DNA of 64,000 nucleotides from Actinacidiphila alni (GTDB taxonomy: Bacteria > Actinomycetota > Actinomycetes > Streptomycetales > Streptomycetaceae): positions 248,001-312,000 of the forward strand of contig NZ_FONG01000002.1 in assembly GCF_900112845.1 (NCBI RefSeq), given 5' to 3'. The translations under genes and the position numbers were made by a program. Under the pieces are notes generated by a model, which searched no databases, had not been told where the DNA came from, and saw nothing but the letters and a program-made list of their open reading frames with translations. Shown piece after piece: positions 27,501-34,666 of this stretch. How positions within the stretch are numbered: the stretch's first letter is position 1; each line of letters begins with the position of its first letter.

Positions 27501-28139
27501 CTCCTCGTACGCCTCCAGCGCCTCGCTCTGCCGGCCGCTGCCGTACAGGGCGCGCATCAGCTGGGCGCGCAGCCGCTCGCGCAACGGGTGTGCGGCCACC
27601 AGCTCGCCCAGCTCCGCGACCAGCGAACGGTGCCGGCCGAGCGCGAGGTCGGCCTCGATCCGGTCCTCGACGGCGCCCGTGCGCAGCTCCTCGAGACGGA
27701 CGATCTGGGCGGCGGCGAAGGGGGCGTCGCCGACGTCGGCGAGGGCGGGCCCGCGCCACAGCGCGAGCGCCTCGCGCAGCAACTCCTCAGCCGTACCGGG
27801 GTCGTTGGCGGTCAGCGCGGCCCGGCCCTCGGTGCTCAGCCTGCGGAAGCGGTGGGCGTCCACCTGGTCCGGGTGGACGGCCAGCCGGTAGCCGGCCGGG
27901 TGCCCTTCGAGCGGTACGGGCAGCACCTGGCGCAGCCGGGAGACCTGCGACTGGACGGCGTTCCCGACGCCCGCGGGTGGCTCGTCCCCGTAGAGGCCGT
28001 CGATCAGCCGCTCGGCGGTCACCACCCGGTCGGCGTCGAGCAGCAGCAGCGCGAGCAGGGCGCGGCGCCGGGGGCCGCCGAGCGCGACCTCACCGCCGTC
28101 GGCGCCCACCACCCTTGTCGCGCCCAGAATGCCGAACAT
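24600..28139 (-). CDS. AfsR-like regulator: SARP/BTAD, NB-ARC ATPase and TPR domains
   Basis: 1179 aa from ATG 28139; an upstream GTG at 28169 has no ribosome site. Residues 1-90 form an OmpR-like winged helix (MFGILGATRVVG, RRALLALLLLDADRVV). Residues about 95-245 form the bacterial transcriptional activator domain (VDAHRFRRL, ALALWRGPALADV). An unstructured linker holding two parS sites follows. An NB-ARC ATPase has P-loop GPGGAGKTRLAVEA (about residue 355) and Walker B LLLVLDNCEH. The C-terminal ~500 residues are TPR-like helices. A fivefold GERT/GERH repeat interrupts it. Such proteins activate secondary-metabolite or export genes; the adjacent exporter is a candidate target. Confidence 0.93.
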   Translation of the reverse strand: MFGILGATRVVGADGGEVALGGPRRRALLALLLLDADRVVTAERLIDGLYGDEPPAGVGNAVQSQVSRLRQVLPVPLEGHPAGYRLAVHPDQVDAHRFRRLSTEGRAALTANDPGTAEELLREALALWRGPALADVGDAPFAAAQIVRLEELRTGAVEDRIEADLALGRHRSLVAELGELVAAHPLRERLRAQLMRALYGSGRQSEALEAYEEARRELADSLGADPGPELAAVHLAVLRGDPALLPPAPASVPTPVTSPAPDPGKPDPYRPGNVPRETDTGDSAGAAGHVSRGTSSATASAAPPGAPADAPPHHELPAQLTSFVGRATELERIGEQLARHRLVTLIGPGGAGKTRLAVEAAGRHPQDAYFVPLAGIGDGSEVAQAVLGALGLREGGLLGAAVHGGAPDPVARIAAALGARPLLLVLDNCEHVVEDAARLAERLLAEAPGLRLLVTSREALGINGEILSPVPTLDLPAPGSGREQALRSPAVRLFTERAVAVRPDFDPTADPATLDAVLRLCTALDGLPLAIELAAARLRSLSATDIAERLGALPVDDAPYSLGVRPDALFRLLSRGSRTAQPRQRTLRGVVDWSWELLPDDERAVLRRASVFAGGWTPDAAEAVCADGTDILAEDVLDLLDALVDKSLVVAEQPDGAGRVRYRMLESIRAYGAERLAAAGERTGERHGERTGERTGERHGGLSGDATGAGAGESEAEATRRAHAAYFLDVALTADPHLRRAEQLEWLRLLDGERDNLQAALHRCLDADDIHGAMRLVAALSSYWLLRGVRYEGVAPARRILGVLGPHVPEGMEEEYALCVMAVVGMLPDPEEFAGHLAAATRVVDAMHRLSRRYPVLTLLWAPFAGVPEEDTSVLEDAFADFLASDDHPWYRALIHLGTGFQSWIINGDPDTAQRECTASYEGFRRQGDRWGMITTLSVLADLADHRGEQPLAGALMDDALLLAEELGSALDMAELLCNSAAYSIRAGDLAAAAASSGRAVDLARRAGSPEYLARAHLTLAECARLRGDTGTARGLYERALDECPVGWFSSNGTRSAVLVALGRVAVADGDADLARTHFREAVGLDSVAMQLPLSGAVAAEATAGLALLSGDVSAAAALLGAAEALRGRAPAGPDADAAVAAVRAALGTAAYDRERARAAGLGRDAAIAVVTDYLAPGD
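26043..26102 (-). repeat. Five tandem copies of a 12-bp unit inside the AfsR-like gene
   Basis: Units such as GGTACGTTCCCC and GTGACGTTCCCC repeat five times without gaps, encoding GERT/GERH tetrapeptides. The repeat is in frame and lies in a linker between the NB-ARC and TPR regions. Confidence 0.9.
27259..27272. other. parS: parS site (GTTCCACGTGAAAC)
   Basis: 14-bp ParB-binding palindrome with one departure from GTTTCACGTGAAAC, inside the linker-coding part of the AfsR-like gene; encodes part of a VSRGT peptide. Confidence 0.92.
27307..27320. other. parS: parS site (GTTTCACGTGGAAC)
   Basis: Second parS in the AfsR-like gene, 48 bp from the first and in the opposite variant orientation; encodes part of a VPRET peptide. 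Confidence 0.92.
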
Positions 28140-28286
28140 CACGCCCCCGTCCTCCGCCGCGGTCGTCACCCCGTGGCCCCCGTACCGCCAGAAGGCCAGT
28201 CAACCGCCACGGCAGCCCACTGGCCAGCAAGGCGACGACCGGCTCGCGCGGCCAGGGCCTCCGTCACGGGCCGCCCGGCACCCGCG

Positions 28287-28793
28287 TCAGCAGGACCCGG
28301 CGTCGGCCGGCGGTTCCTCGACGCAGGCGGCGTGCTCCGACGCCGTGCCGTCGGAGCCGTGTCCGGCGGCGGCCAGTTGCAGCAACTCGTAGAGGGTGTC
28401 GCGCTGTTCGGTGTCAAGACCGCACAGCACCTCGTCCTCGACGCGGGCCAGGGCGAACTCCGCGGCGGCCAGCCGCTGCACGCCCGCGTTGGTGAGCTGC
28501 ACCAGGTGCCGCCTGCGGTCCTCGGGCGAGCGCAGGCGCTCGATCAGGCCGTCCGCCTCGAGGTCGTTGAGCAGGCCGACCACATTCGCGCGGTCCATCA
28601 TCAGCGTCGTCGACAGGGCCTGCTGGGTGCTGCCGCGCTGGTCGCGCAGCACGGTGAGGGCCACCAGGTGCCGCGGCCGCAGCCCGAGCGGCGCCAGCAC
28701 GGACTCGGCGTGCAGGCGCATCCGCCGGGAGAGCTGGTCGAGCAGCGCTCCCGACCGGCGCGGGGGCTGGTTCAACACGGGCAAAGAGGCCAC
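28287..28793 (-). CDS. MarR-family transcriptional regulator
   Basis: 168 aa from GTG 28793. The winged helix (residues about 40-110) shows LRPRHLVALTVLRDQRGSTQ, MMDRANVVGLLNDLEADGLI and the wing SPEDRRRHLVQLT, a MarR signature. Flanking helices form the dimer interface, and the C-terminus is acidic and includes Cys residues (HAACVEE, DAGSC). It diverges from the azoreductase gene across an 84-bp spacer with an inverted repeat, and probably represses both genes until a quinone or oxidant is bound. Confidence 0.92.
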   Translation of the reverse strand: MASLPVLNQPPRRSGALLDQLSRRMRLHAESVLAPLGLRPRHLVALTVLRDQRGSTQQALSTTLMMDRANVVGLLNDLEADGLIERLRSPEDRRRHLVQLTNAGVQRLAAAEFALARVEDEVLCGLDTEQRDTLYELLQLAAAGHGSDGTASEHAACVEEPPADAGSC

Positions 28794-28840
28794 CTCGGAA
28801 GTCTATCGGGCGGGCCGGAATCATGACGTGCTATAAATCG

Positions 28841-28859
28841 TTGGTGCTACACAAACCAA
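28841..28859. promoter_or_regulatory. Inverted repeat operator between marR and azoR
   Basis: TTGGT (28841-28845) and ACCAA (28855-28859) form a dyad with a 9-bp spacer. On the minus strand TTGGTT (28859-28854), 18 bp and TATAGC (28835-28830) look like a promoter for the MarR gene, so the dyad would cover its -35 box. Confidence 0.55.
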
Positions 28860-28877
28860 GTATGAAGGGTTAATCAC

Positions 28878-29522
28878 ATGCCTCATCTGCTGCACATCGA
28901 CTCGAGCATCCAGGGCGACCGGTCGGTCAGCCGCAAGCTGACCGCGCGCGCCGCCGACGCCTGGAAGGCCGCCCACCCCGATGGCACCGTCACCTACCGT
29001 GACCTGGGCAAGGAGCCGATTCCCCACCTCCACTCCGGCACCGTTTTCGTGGCGATGATCCCCGAGGCCGACCGCAACGACGAGCAGGCGGCCACCTACG
29101 CCCTGTCCGTCGAGCTGATCGACGAGATCCGCGCCGCCGACACCGTCCTGCTGGGCCTGCCGGTCTACAACTTCGGCGCTCCGAGCAGCGTCAAGTCCTG
29201 GGTCGACCACCTGATCGTGCCCGGCCTGTCCGTCGACCCCGAGACCAATGAGGGCCTGCTGACCGGCCGCGACTTCGTCGTGCTCGCATCCCGCGGCGGC
29301 GGCTACGGCCCCGGCACGCCGCGCGAGGGCTGGGACCACGCCGAGCAGTGGCTCCCGCACGGCATCGCGATGACCGGCCTCACCCCGCGTTTCATCACCG
29401 CCGAGCTGACCCTCGCCCCCGTCAACCCGGCCATGTCCGAGCTGATCCCGCTGCACGAGAAGAGCCTCGCGGCGGCCGAGGAGTCGATCGACGCGCTGTG
29501 GCCGCGCCCGCAGGCCGCGTGA
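28878..29522 (+). CDS. azoR: FMN-dependent NADH azoreductase / quinone reductase
   Basis: 214 aa with the flavodoxin-like fold of AzoR (AcpD). The N-terminal phosphate loop LLHIDSSIQGDRSVSR, the FMN block LPVYNFGAPSSVKSWVDHL and SRGGGYGPGTPREGWDHAE are visible. The enzyme reduces azo dyes and quinones with two electrons from NAD(P)H and protects against thiol-specific stress. Its divergent MarR neighbour is the expected regulator. Confidence 0.93.
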   Translation: MPHLLHIDSSIQGDRSVSRKLTARAADAWKAAHPDGTVTYRDLGKEPIPHLHSGTVFVAMIPEADRNDEQAATYALSVELIDEIRAADTVLLGLPVYNFGAPSSVKSWVDHLIVPGLSVDPETNEGLLTGRDFVVLASRGGGYGPGTPREGWDHAEQWLPHGIAMTGLTPRFITAELTLAPVNPAMSELIPLHEKSLAAAEESIDALWPRPQAA

Positions 29523-29550
29523 CCGCGACGTCCGTCAGGGCGTCCGCGCG

Positions 29551-29811
29551 CTAGGGCGTGTCCGCAATGTCGCTCCCCCAGCTACCGCTGGGTGGTGCCC
29601 CCAGCCGGCGGCGCCTGGCACGCACGCTCTCCCCCTGCCTTCGACGGGAGGTGCCCCCTGCGTTGTCGGGCTCGTCCGAGTAGGCCCACTACGAGGACGA
29701 CCTCCCCCAGACTCCGTCCGGGGGTACCCCCACCGCCTTGCGATCGCACGCACCAGACACCGCCGGCCCCGCCCTGCGGGCGGACGCCGCGACATTACGG
29801 ACACGCCCTAG
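29551..29811. mobile_element. MITE-like non-autonomous element with CTAG target duplication
   Basis: The stretch is bounded by CTAG on both sides (29551-29554 and 29808-29811). The inner ends are inverted repeats beginning GGCGTGTCCG, about 18 bp with one mismatch (29555-29572 and 29790-29807). A second, subterminal inverted repeat is imperfect (29605-29627 with 29744-29766). No open frame codes for a transposase. A 4-bp YTAR-type duplication is typical of IS5-family transposition, so an IS5-type MITE is inferred. The right CTAG supplies the stop codon of the beta-lactamase gene. Confidence 0.75.
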
Positions 29812-30785
29812 GCGGTGGCGCCGAGGCCGGTCAGGGCGGCTTCGGCGGCGCGGGCGATCAGGGCGTCGTCGCGGGCCGCGTCCTTCGCGGCGCGGCGGGA
29901 GAACACGGCGAGGACCACCGGCGCGGCGCCGGTCGGCGGCCACAGCACGGCGATGTCGTTGCGGGTGCCGTAGCCGCCGGTGCCGGTCTTGTCGCCGACC
30001 CGCCAGTCCCGGGGAACGCCGGCCCGGATCGTGGTCGCACCGGTCGTGTTGCGCCGCAGCCAGTCGGTCAGCAGCGCCCGCCCGTCCGCCGGCAGCGCGC
30101 CGCCGAGCACGTACGCACGCAGGTCCGTGGCCATGGCGCGCGGCGTGCTGGTGTCCCGGGGGTCGCCGGGGACGGCGTCGCTGAGGTCGGTCTCGGTCCG
30201 GTCGCAGCGGGTGACGCGGTCGCCGAGCGCCCGCAGCGCCTCCTGGAGCCGGCCGGGACCGCCGAGGTCACGGAAGAGGACATTGGCCGCGGTGTTGTCG
30301 CTGTAACGGATCGCCGCGTCGCACAGCTCCCGCAGCGTCATCCCGGTGCCGGCGTGCCGCTCGGTCACCGGCGAATTGCTCACCAGATCGGCCGCCCCGT
30401 ACCGCACGAGCCGGTCCATCCCCGCCGCGCCGCTGCGGTCCAGCACCGCGCCCGCGAGTAGCGCCTTGCAGGTCGAGGCGTACGCGAAGCGCTCGTCCGC
30501 CCGGTGCGCGACGCTCCGGCCGCTGCCGGTGTCCACCGCGAAGACCCCGAGCGTGGCGTCGAAGGTCTTCTCCAGCGCGCCGAACTCCCGCTCCGTACGC
30601 GGGTCCCGCGACGACGCGGCAGCCGACGTGGCCGGCCCCGACGTACCCGTACCCGACGGCCCCGGCGTATCCGACGGCCCCGGGTCCGTACCGCTGCCGC
30701 CGCCCGAGCAGCCCGCCAGCGGAAGCGCCCCAACCAGTGCGGCGGTCAGGGCGGTACGGCGGGAGACGGGCTTCGCGGGGCGCAT
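29808..30785 (-). CDS. Class A beta-lactamase, lipoprotein
   Basis: 325 aa from ATG 30785. The N-terminus carries SRRTAL (Tat-like) and a lipobox LAGC, so it is predicted to be exported and anchored as a lipoprotein; a Gly/Ser/Pro linker follows. Catalytic motifs: STCK (Ser70-Lys73), YSDN (Ser130), an omega loop with ETDLS (Glu166 and Ser at the usual Asn170) and [10 protein letters not shown], and [13 protein letters not shown] (Lys234). The stop TAG lies in the CTAG repeat bordering the MITE-like element, so the original 3' end may have been altered. The upstream 261 bp contain a parS site and tRNA-Ala. Confidence 0.94.
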   Translation of the reverse strand: MRPAKPVSRRTALTAALVGALPLAGCSGGGSGTDPGPSDTPGPSGTGTSGPATSAAASSRDPRTEREFGALEKTFDATLGVFAVDTGSGRSVAHRADERFAYASTCKALLAGAVLDRSGAAGMDRLVRYGAADLVSNSPVTERHAGTGMTLRELCDAAIRYSDNTAANVLFRDLGGPGRLQEALRALGDRVTRCDRTETDLSDAVPGDPRDTSTPRAMATDLRAYVLGGALPADGRALLTDWLRRNTTGATTIRAGVPRDWRVGDKTGTGGYGTRNDIAVLWPPTGAAPVVLAVFSRRAAKDAARDDALIARAAEAALTGLGATA

Positions 30786-30925
30786 GTCCGGGCTTTCGTG
30801 CGGCGGCGATCGGGCACCGTCGAGCCTAGGAGACGCAGCCCGGCGCCAGGCGCGTGACGCGCGCGGTCCACCGGGCAAGCCAGCCGTAGGCATGCCTCGC
30901 CCAGCACCGACGCGCGCCCCGTGAT

Positions 30926-30939
30926 GTTCCACGTGAAAC
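30926..30939. other. parS: parS site (GTTCCACGTGAAAC)
   Basis: 14-bp ParB-binding sequence in the gene-free stretch between the beta-lactamase and tRNA-Ala. Confidence 0.92.
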
Positions 30940-30992
30940 CCTGCCCGGTCGGCCTCCCGGAAGGCCCCGGGCATATCACCGCAGCAGACGTC

Positions 30993-31029
30993 GGCGGCCC
31001 TCCCGTCCGTACCGGACAAGAGGGCCGCC
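30993..31029 (-). terminator. Terminator for tRNA-Ala
   Basis: Stem GGCGGCCCTC / GAGGGCCGCC (30993-31002 and 31020-31029) encloses a second small stem GTCCG/CGGAC. It lies 18 bp beyond the tRNA 3' end on the minus strand. Confidence 0.8.
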
Positions 31030-31046
31030 GACTGTATTTCCTTTTG

Positions 31047-31119
31047 TGGAGCCTAGGAGATTCGAACTCCTGACATCTGCCTTGCAAAGGCAGCGCTCTA
31101 CCAACTGAGCTAAGGCCCC
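31047..31119 (-). tRNA. tRNA-Ala (anticodon TGC)
   Basis: 73 nt, CCA not encoded. Acceptor GGGGCCT pairs with AGGCTCC. The anticodon arm CTGCC-TTTGCAA-GGCAG carries TGC. D-arm GCTCAGTTGGTAGAGC and T-loop GTTCGAATC are normal. Confidence 0.98.
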
Positions 31120-31199
31120 GCTTCGCATGACAGCGTACCGGTTCCGGGGCGGGGAACCGACCGGGTATCGCGGGTGGACCGATCGGGCGGGGCGGTACG

Positions 31200-31231
31200 T
31201 AGGATGGGTTTGCTCGATTCGCTCAAGCAAA
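31200..31231 (+). promoter_or_regulatory. Promoter and operator of the HTH-kinase operon
   Basis: A -10-like TAGGAT lies at 31200-31205. It is followed at the expected start point by TTTGCTC (31209-31215) and the full dyad TTCGCTCAAGCAAA (31218-31231). The dyad matches two copies in front of the vWA operon. It lies just before the ribosome site GGGAG (31233-31237). No clear -35 box is seen. Confidence 0.6.
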
Positions 31232-31242
31232 CGGGAGCCCGG

Positions 31243-31815
31243 ATGGACCGGATGGACACGTCGGCGCGGGACTCGGCCAGCCGGGCGGAGGAGGCCAGGG
31301 AGCTGCAGCGGGGGTGGTACGGGGAGCCGCTGGGGGATCTGTTCCGGCGGCTGCTGGGCGATCTGGGGCTGAACCAGGCGAAGCTGGCCGCGGTGCTGGG
31401 GCTGTCGGCGCCGATGCTGTCGCAGCTGATGAGCGGGCAGCGGGCGAAGATCGGCAACCCGGCGGTGGTGCAGCGGCTGCAGGCGCTCCAGGAGCTGGCG
31501 GGGCAGGTGGCCGAGGGGCGGACCGGGGCGATCGAGGCGGCGGCCCGGATGGACGAGATCCGGGAGCTGGCCGGGTCGTCGGTGCTCGGCGGCACGACCA
31601 CGCACTCCGCGTCCGGCGAGCTGCCGGCGCCGCCCGCGCGTCAGGTGGTGCGCGGCATCCAGACGGTGCTGCGGTCGGTGGCCTCGGCGGACGAGATCGA
31701 GGGCGCCGCCCGTTCCCTCGCGCCCGCGCACCCGCACCTGGCAGAGTTCCTCCGTGTGTACGGCGCCGGGCGGACCAGTGAGGCGGTCGCTCACTACGAG
31801 GCGCATCAGGACTGA
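31243..31815 (+). CDS. Helix-turn-helix DNA-binding protein
   Basis: 190 aa from ATG 31243, chosen because GGGAG lies 5 bases upstream and the operator would then precede the gene. An in-frame ATG at 31204 would add 13 residues and place the operator inside the coding sequence. Residues about 27-75 form an XRE-like HTH (GDLFRRLLGDLGLNQAKLAA, LGLSAPMLSQLMSGQRAKI). The rest is Ala/Glu-rich and helical, with no ligand domain I recognise. It is followed after 29 bp by a Ser/Thr kinase. It probably binds the TTYGCWCARGCAAA dyads in its own promoter and in that of the facing vWA operon (inference). Confidence 0.87.
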   Translation: MDRMDTSARDSASRAEEARELQRGWYGEPLGDLFRRLLGDLGLNQAKLAAVLGLSAPMLSQLMSGQRAKIGNPAVVQRLQALQELAGQVAEGRTGAIEAAARMDEIRELAGSSVLGGTTTHSASGELPAPPARQVVRGIQTVLRSVASADEIEGAARSLAPAHPHLAEFLRVYGAGRTSEAVAHYEAHQD

Positions 31816-31844
31816 GGGCAGGGCTGAGGGGACGGGCGCGCACC

Positions 31845-33170
31845 ATGGGTGAGGTCTTCGCGGGCCGGTACGAGCTGGTCGACCCGATCGGGCGCGGCGG
31901 CGTCGGCGCGGTCTGGCGCGCCTGGGACCACCGCAGGCGCCGGTACGTGGCCGCCAAGGTGCTCCAGCAGCGCGACGCCCACGCCCTGCTGCGTTTCGTG
32001 CGCGAGCAGGCGATGCGGATCGACCACCCGCACGTCCTGGCCCCGGCGAGCTGGGCGGCCGACGACGACAAGGTGCTGTTCACCATGGACCTGGTGCGCG
32101 GCGGCTCGCTGTCGCACCTGATCGGCGACTACGGGCCGCTGCCGCCGCACTATGTGTGCGTGCTGCTCGACCAGTTGCTGTCCGGGCTGACCGCCGTGCA
32201 CGCGGAGGGCGTGGTGCACCGCGACATCAAGCCCGCGAACATCCTGCTGGAGGCCACCGGCACCGGCACCCCGCACCTGCGCCTGTCGGACTTCGGCATC
32301 GCCATGCGCAAGGGCGAGCCGCGGCTGACCGAGACCGACTACGTCGTCGGCACGCCCGGCTACTTCGCGCCCGAGCAACTGGTCGGCGCCGAGCCGGACG
32401 TGCCCGCCGACCTGTACGCGGTCGGCCTCGTGGCGCTCTATCTGCTCGGCGGGCAGAAACCGGACGCGCAGGCGATCTCGGAACGCTTCCTGGCCGCGGG
32501 CATGCCGCCCGCCCCGATGGGGGTGCCCGAGCCGCTGTGGCAGGTGATCGGGGCGCTGCTGCAGCCGGACCCGCACGCCCGGTTCCGTACGGCCACGGGG
32601 GCGCGCAAGGCGCTGTCCGCCGCCGTGGAGATGCTCGGGGAGCCGCCGGCCGACGACGAGCCGGTGGAGGTCTTCGACCAGATCGGGCCGCTGCCCGAGG
32701 GGTTCGGGCCCGGCGGGCCGCTGCCGGCGTCCTCGCCCGCCGCGCCCGGCGGGGAGGCCGCGCGTGTCCCGGACCCGAGCCCGGGCCCGGCCCCGGCTCC
32801 CGTCGCCGAGGAAGTGGCCGCGGCCCACGCCACGGCCGGCTTCCCACTCGCGCCCCCGGCAGCCCGACCGCCCGCACCCGCACCCGTACCCGCACAAGCC
32901 GCACAAGCCGCGCAGCAGCACCCGGTCACCCACACGCGGACCCGCGCCGAACCCGCGCCCGCCCACGTATCCGCGCCCGCACCCGTACCGGCGCAGCCGC
33001 TGCCGCCCGCCACCGCCGCGTCGGCCGGCCCGCCGGCCGAGGGCACCGTCTCCGCGCAGCTGCCCGTACGCGGCCGACGACCGGGGCCGCCGGCGAAGAT
33101 CGCGGTCCCGGTCCTGGTCGTCGCCGTCCTGTGCATCGCGGTCGGCATCGTGGCGCTGCTGGCGTCCTGA
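31845..33170 (+). CDS. Tail-anchored Ser/Thr protein kinase
   Basis: 441 aa. The kinase domain (residues about 5-265) is complete: glycine loop IGRGGVGAVWRA, lysine in VAAKVL, HRDIKPANIL, DFGIAM and the segment TPGYFAPEQ. A Pro/Ala-rich linker of about 140 residues follows, then one C-terminal membrane helix (about 420-439, VPVLVVAVLCIAVGIVALL) with no extracytoplasmic domain. The sensor is therefore not in the kinase itself. It is probably co-transcribed with the HTH gene upstream, which may be its substrate, and converges on the secreted-protein operon. Confidence 0.92.
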   Translation: MGEVFAGRYELVDPIGRGGVGAVWRAWDHRRRRYVAAKVLQQRDAHALLRFVREQAMRIDHPHVLAPASWAADDDKVLFTMDLVRGGSLSHLIGDYGPLPPHYVCVLLDQLLSGLTAVHAEGVVHRDIKPANILLEATGTGTPHLRLSDFGIAMRKGEPRLTETDYVVGTPGYFAPEQLVGAEPDVPADLYAVGLVALYLLGGQKPDAQAISERFLAAGMPPAPMGVPEPLWQVIGALLQPDPHARFRTATGARKALSAAVEMLGEPPADDEPVEVFDQIGPLPEGFGPGGPLPASSPAAPGGEAARVPDPSPGPAPAPVAEEVAAAHATAGFPLAPPAARPPAPAPVPAQAAQAAQQHPVTHTRTRAEPAPAHVSAPAPVPAQPLPPATAASAGPPAEGTVSAQLPVRGRRPGPPAKIAVPVLVVAVLCIAVGIVALLAS

Positions 33171-33201
33171 CGTCCCGACGCTCTGACCTGCAACTCAGCA
33201 C

Positions 33202-33222
33202 CTGGTGAAAGTGGTTCACCAG
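33202..33222. terminator. Hairpin between convergent kinase and secreted-protein operons
   Basis: CTGGTGAA (33202-33209) and TTCACCAG (33215-33222) form an 8-bp stem with a 5-nt loop. It is short and of low G+C for this genome, so termination is only possible. Confidence 0.45.
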
Positions 33223-33247
33223 ACCGCCAGGCGGCGGTAAGGGCAAT

Positions 33248-34666
33248 TCACCAGGCCGGCGGCGGCCCGTATCCGGACTGCTGGGAGCCCGCCTGTTGGG
33301 AGCCCGACTGCTGGGCACCCACCTGCTGCGGCACCGCGTCCACCGGGCGCCCCGCCCGCCGCCGCGCCGCCGCGTACCAGACCGCGAGGGTGAGCAGCAG
33401 CACCGTGCCCGCGCCCAGCGCCGCGAAGGCGAGGAAGCGCATGCCGGAGGTGCCGGAGGACGATCCCGCGCCGTCGGTCGGGGAGCCGTCGGCGGCCGAC
33501 ACGTCGTGCGCGTCGATGCCGATGCCCGCCGTGCCCGGGTCGCCGTCGTAGGCGGGCGCCGCCTGGGCCGTGCCCTTGACGTCCACCCGCAGGGTGACCG
33601 GCACCGCCCCGGTCACGGCGTGCGCGACATCGGGGTGCACGCTGACCGCGAAGTAGTACCAGCCCGCGTAGCGCACCCGCACCACATCGCTGTCGCTCGC
33701 GGCCCGGTTGGCGTACGAGACCGGCGCGAGCCGCTCGTTGAGCGAGGTCGGCGAACCGGAGTAGGCGTTGTCCGAGCTGTCGATCAGCTCGCGCACCGGG
33801 CTGTACGAGGTCAGCCGCACGCCCCCGCTGACGTATGTGGACTGGTCACCGTTGACCGGCGCGCTGGAGAAGTCGGAGAAGACCGTGGCCTGCTGGCCCC
33901 AGTCCACCGGCACCTTGTAGAAGCGGGTCTCGCCGGGCAGCACCCTGTCCTTCCAGATGCCGGTCCTGACGGCCGCGGCGGTCGTGAAGCTGGTGCCGCC
34001 GTGCGCCTGGCGCGGGGTGCCCGCGGTCAGCGGGGTCGGCGAGGCGGAGCCGAAGTTCGGCGCGGGCTGCGCCGTCGTGCCGGGCTTCAGCGCGGGTTCG
34101 AGGACGAAGCGCAGCTCCAGCGGCCACGCGCCCGGGTCGGAGGTGGCCGCGCTCTTGCGGTGCACCGACAGCGTGTACTGGTTGGCCTCCTGGCAGTCCG
34201 AGTCGACGCCCATCAGCCGCGCCACCGCCGAGCCGATCGGCCGGGCCGCGCCGTCGGTGTCGAAGGTCTCGTCGCGGCTGTCGCAGTCCGAGCCGTCCGC
34301 GCTCTGCAGCTTCAGCTCGATGCCGTCCCCGTACGTCACCCGCGAACCGGCCGGCGGCAGCGCGTACGCCGACACGTACGCCGAGGACTTCGCGTCCAGC
34401 GTCACCCCGTAGATCCGGGTCTCGTCCGGCTTGATGGTGTCCTTGTACGTGGTCGCCGGCTCCATCGGCGGCGCGTCCGCGGTGGTGCTCGCGCCCGCGA
34501 TCGCGGTGCCGCTCGGCGGCCAGGTGGCGGGCGGTGCCTCGGCCGGCGCCGAGCCCGCCGGCCCGGACCCGGACGGGGATGGCGTCGAATCGGCCGCCGC
34601 GTGCCCCTGGAGGGCGGCGAGCGCGAGCACGGCCGCCGCCGCGGTGAACGTCAGTTGGCGCTTCAT
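33248..34666 (-). CDS. Secreted, C-terminally membrane-anchored protein, paralogue of the vWA protein's ectodomain
   Basis: 472 aa. A signal peptide (MKRQLTFTAAAAVLALAALQ, cleavage near AAA-DS) is followed by a Ser/Pro/Ala region and a large extracytoplasmic domain (about 70-390). A membrane helix (about 410-432, FLAFAALGAGTVLLLTLAVWY) and a Gln/Ser/Pro-rich cytoplasmic tail complete it. The ectodomain aligns by eye with residues after the vWA domain of the next protein: VTYGDGIELKL, LSVHRKSAATSDPGAWPLEL, GIWKDRVLPGETRFYKV. Its ATG overlaps the vWA gene stop (ATGA). No enzyme motif was recognised; a binding or structural role is likely. Confidence 0.85.
   Translation of the reverse strand: MKRQLTFTAAAAVLALAALQGHAAADSTPSPSGSGPAGSAPAEAPPATWPPSGTAIAGASTTADAPPMEPATTYKDTIKPDETRIYGVTLDAKSSAYVSAYALPPAGSRVTYGDGIELKLQSADGSDCDSRDETFDTDGAARPIGSAVARLMGVDSDCQEANQYTLSVHRKSAATSDPGAWPLELRFVLEPALKPGTTAQPAPNFGSASPTPLTAGTPRQAHGGTSFTTAAAVRTGIWKDRVLPGETRFYKVPVDWGQQATVFSDFSSAPVNGDQSTYVSGGVRLTSYSPVRELIDSSDNAYSGSPTSLNERLAPVSYANRAASDSDVVRVRYAGWYYFAVSVHPDVAHAVTGAVPVTLRVDVKGTAQAAPAYDGDPGTAGIGIDAHDVSAADGSPTDGAGSSSGTSGMRFLAFAALGAGTVLLLTLAVWYAAARRRAGRPVDAVPQQVGAQQSGSQQAGSQQSGYGPPPAW

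Noticed and set aside
30786..31019. Upstream extension of the beta-lactamase frame to 31019
   Set aside because: It would translate an intergenic parS site and precede the clear Tat/lipoprotein signal, so the start at 30785 was kept.
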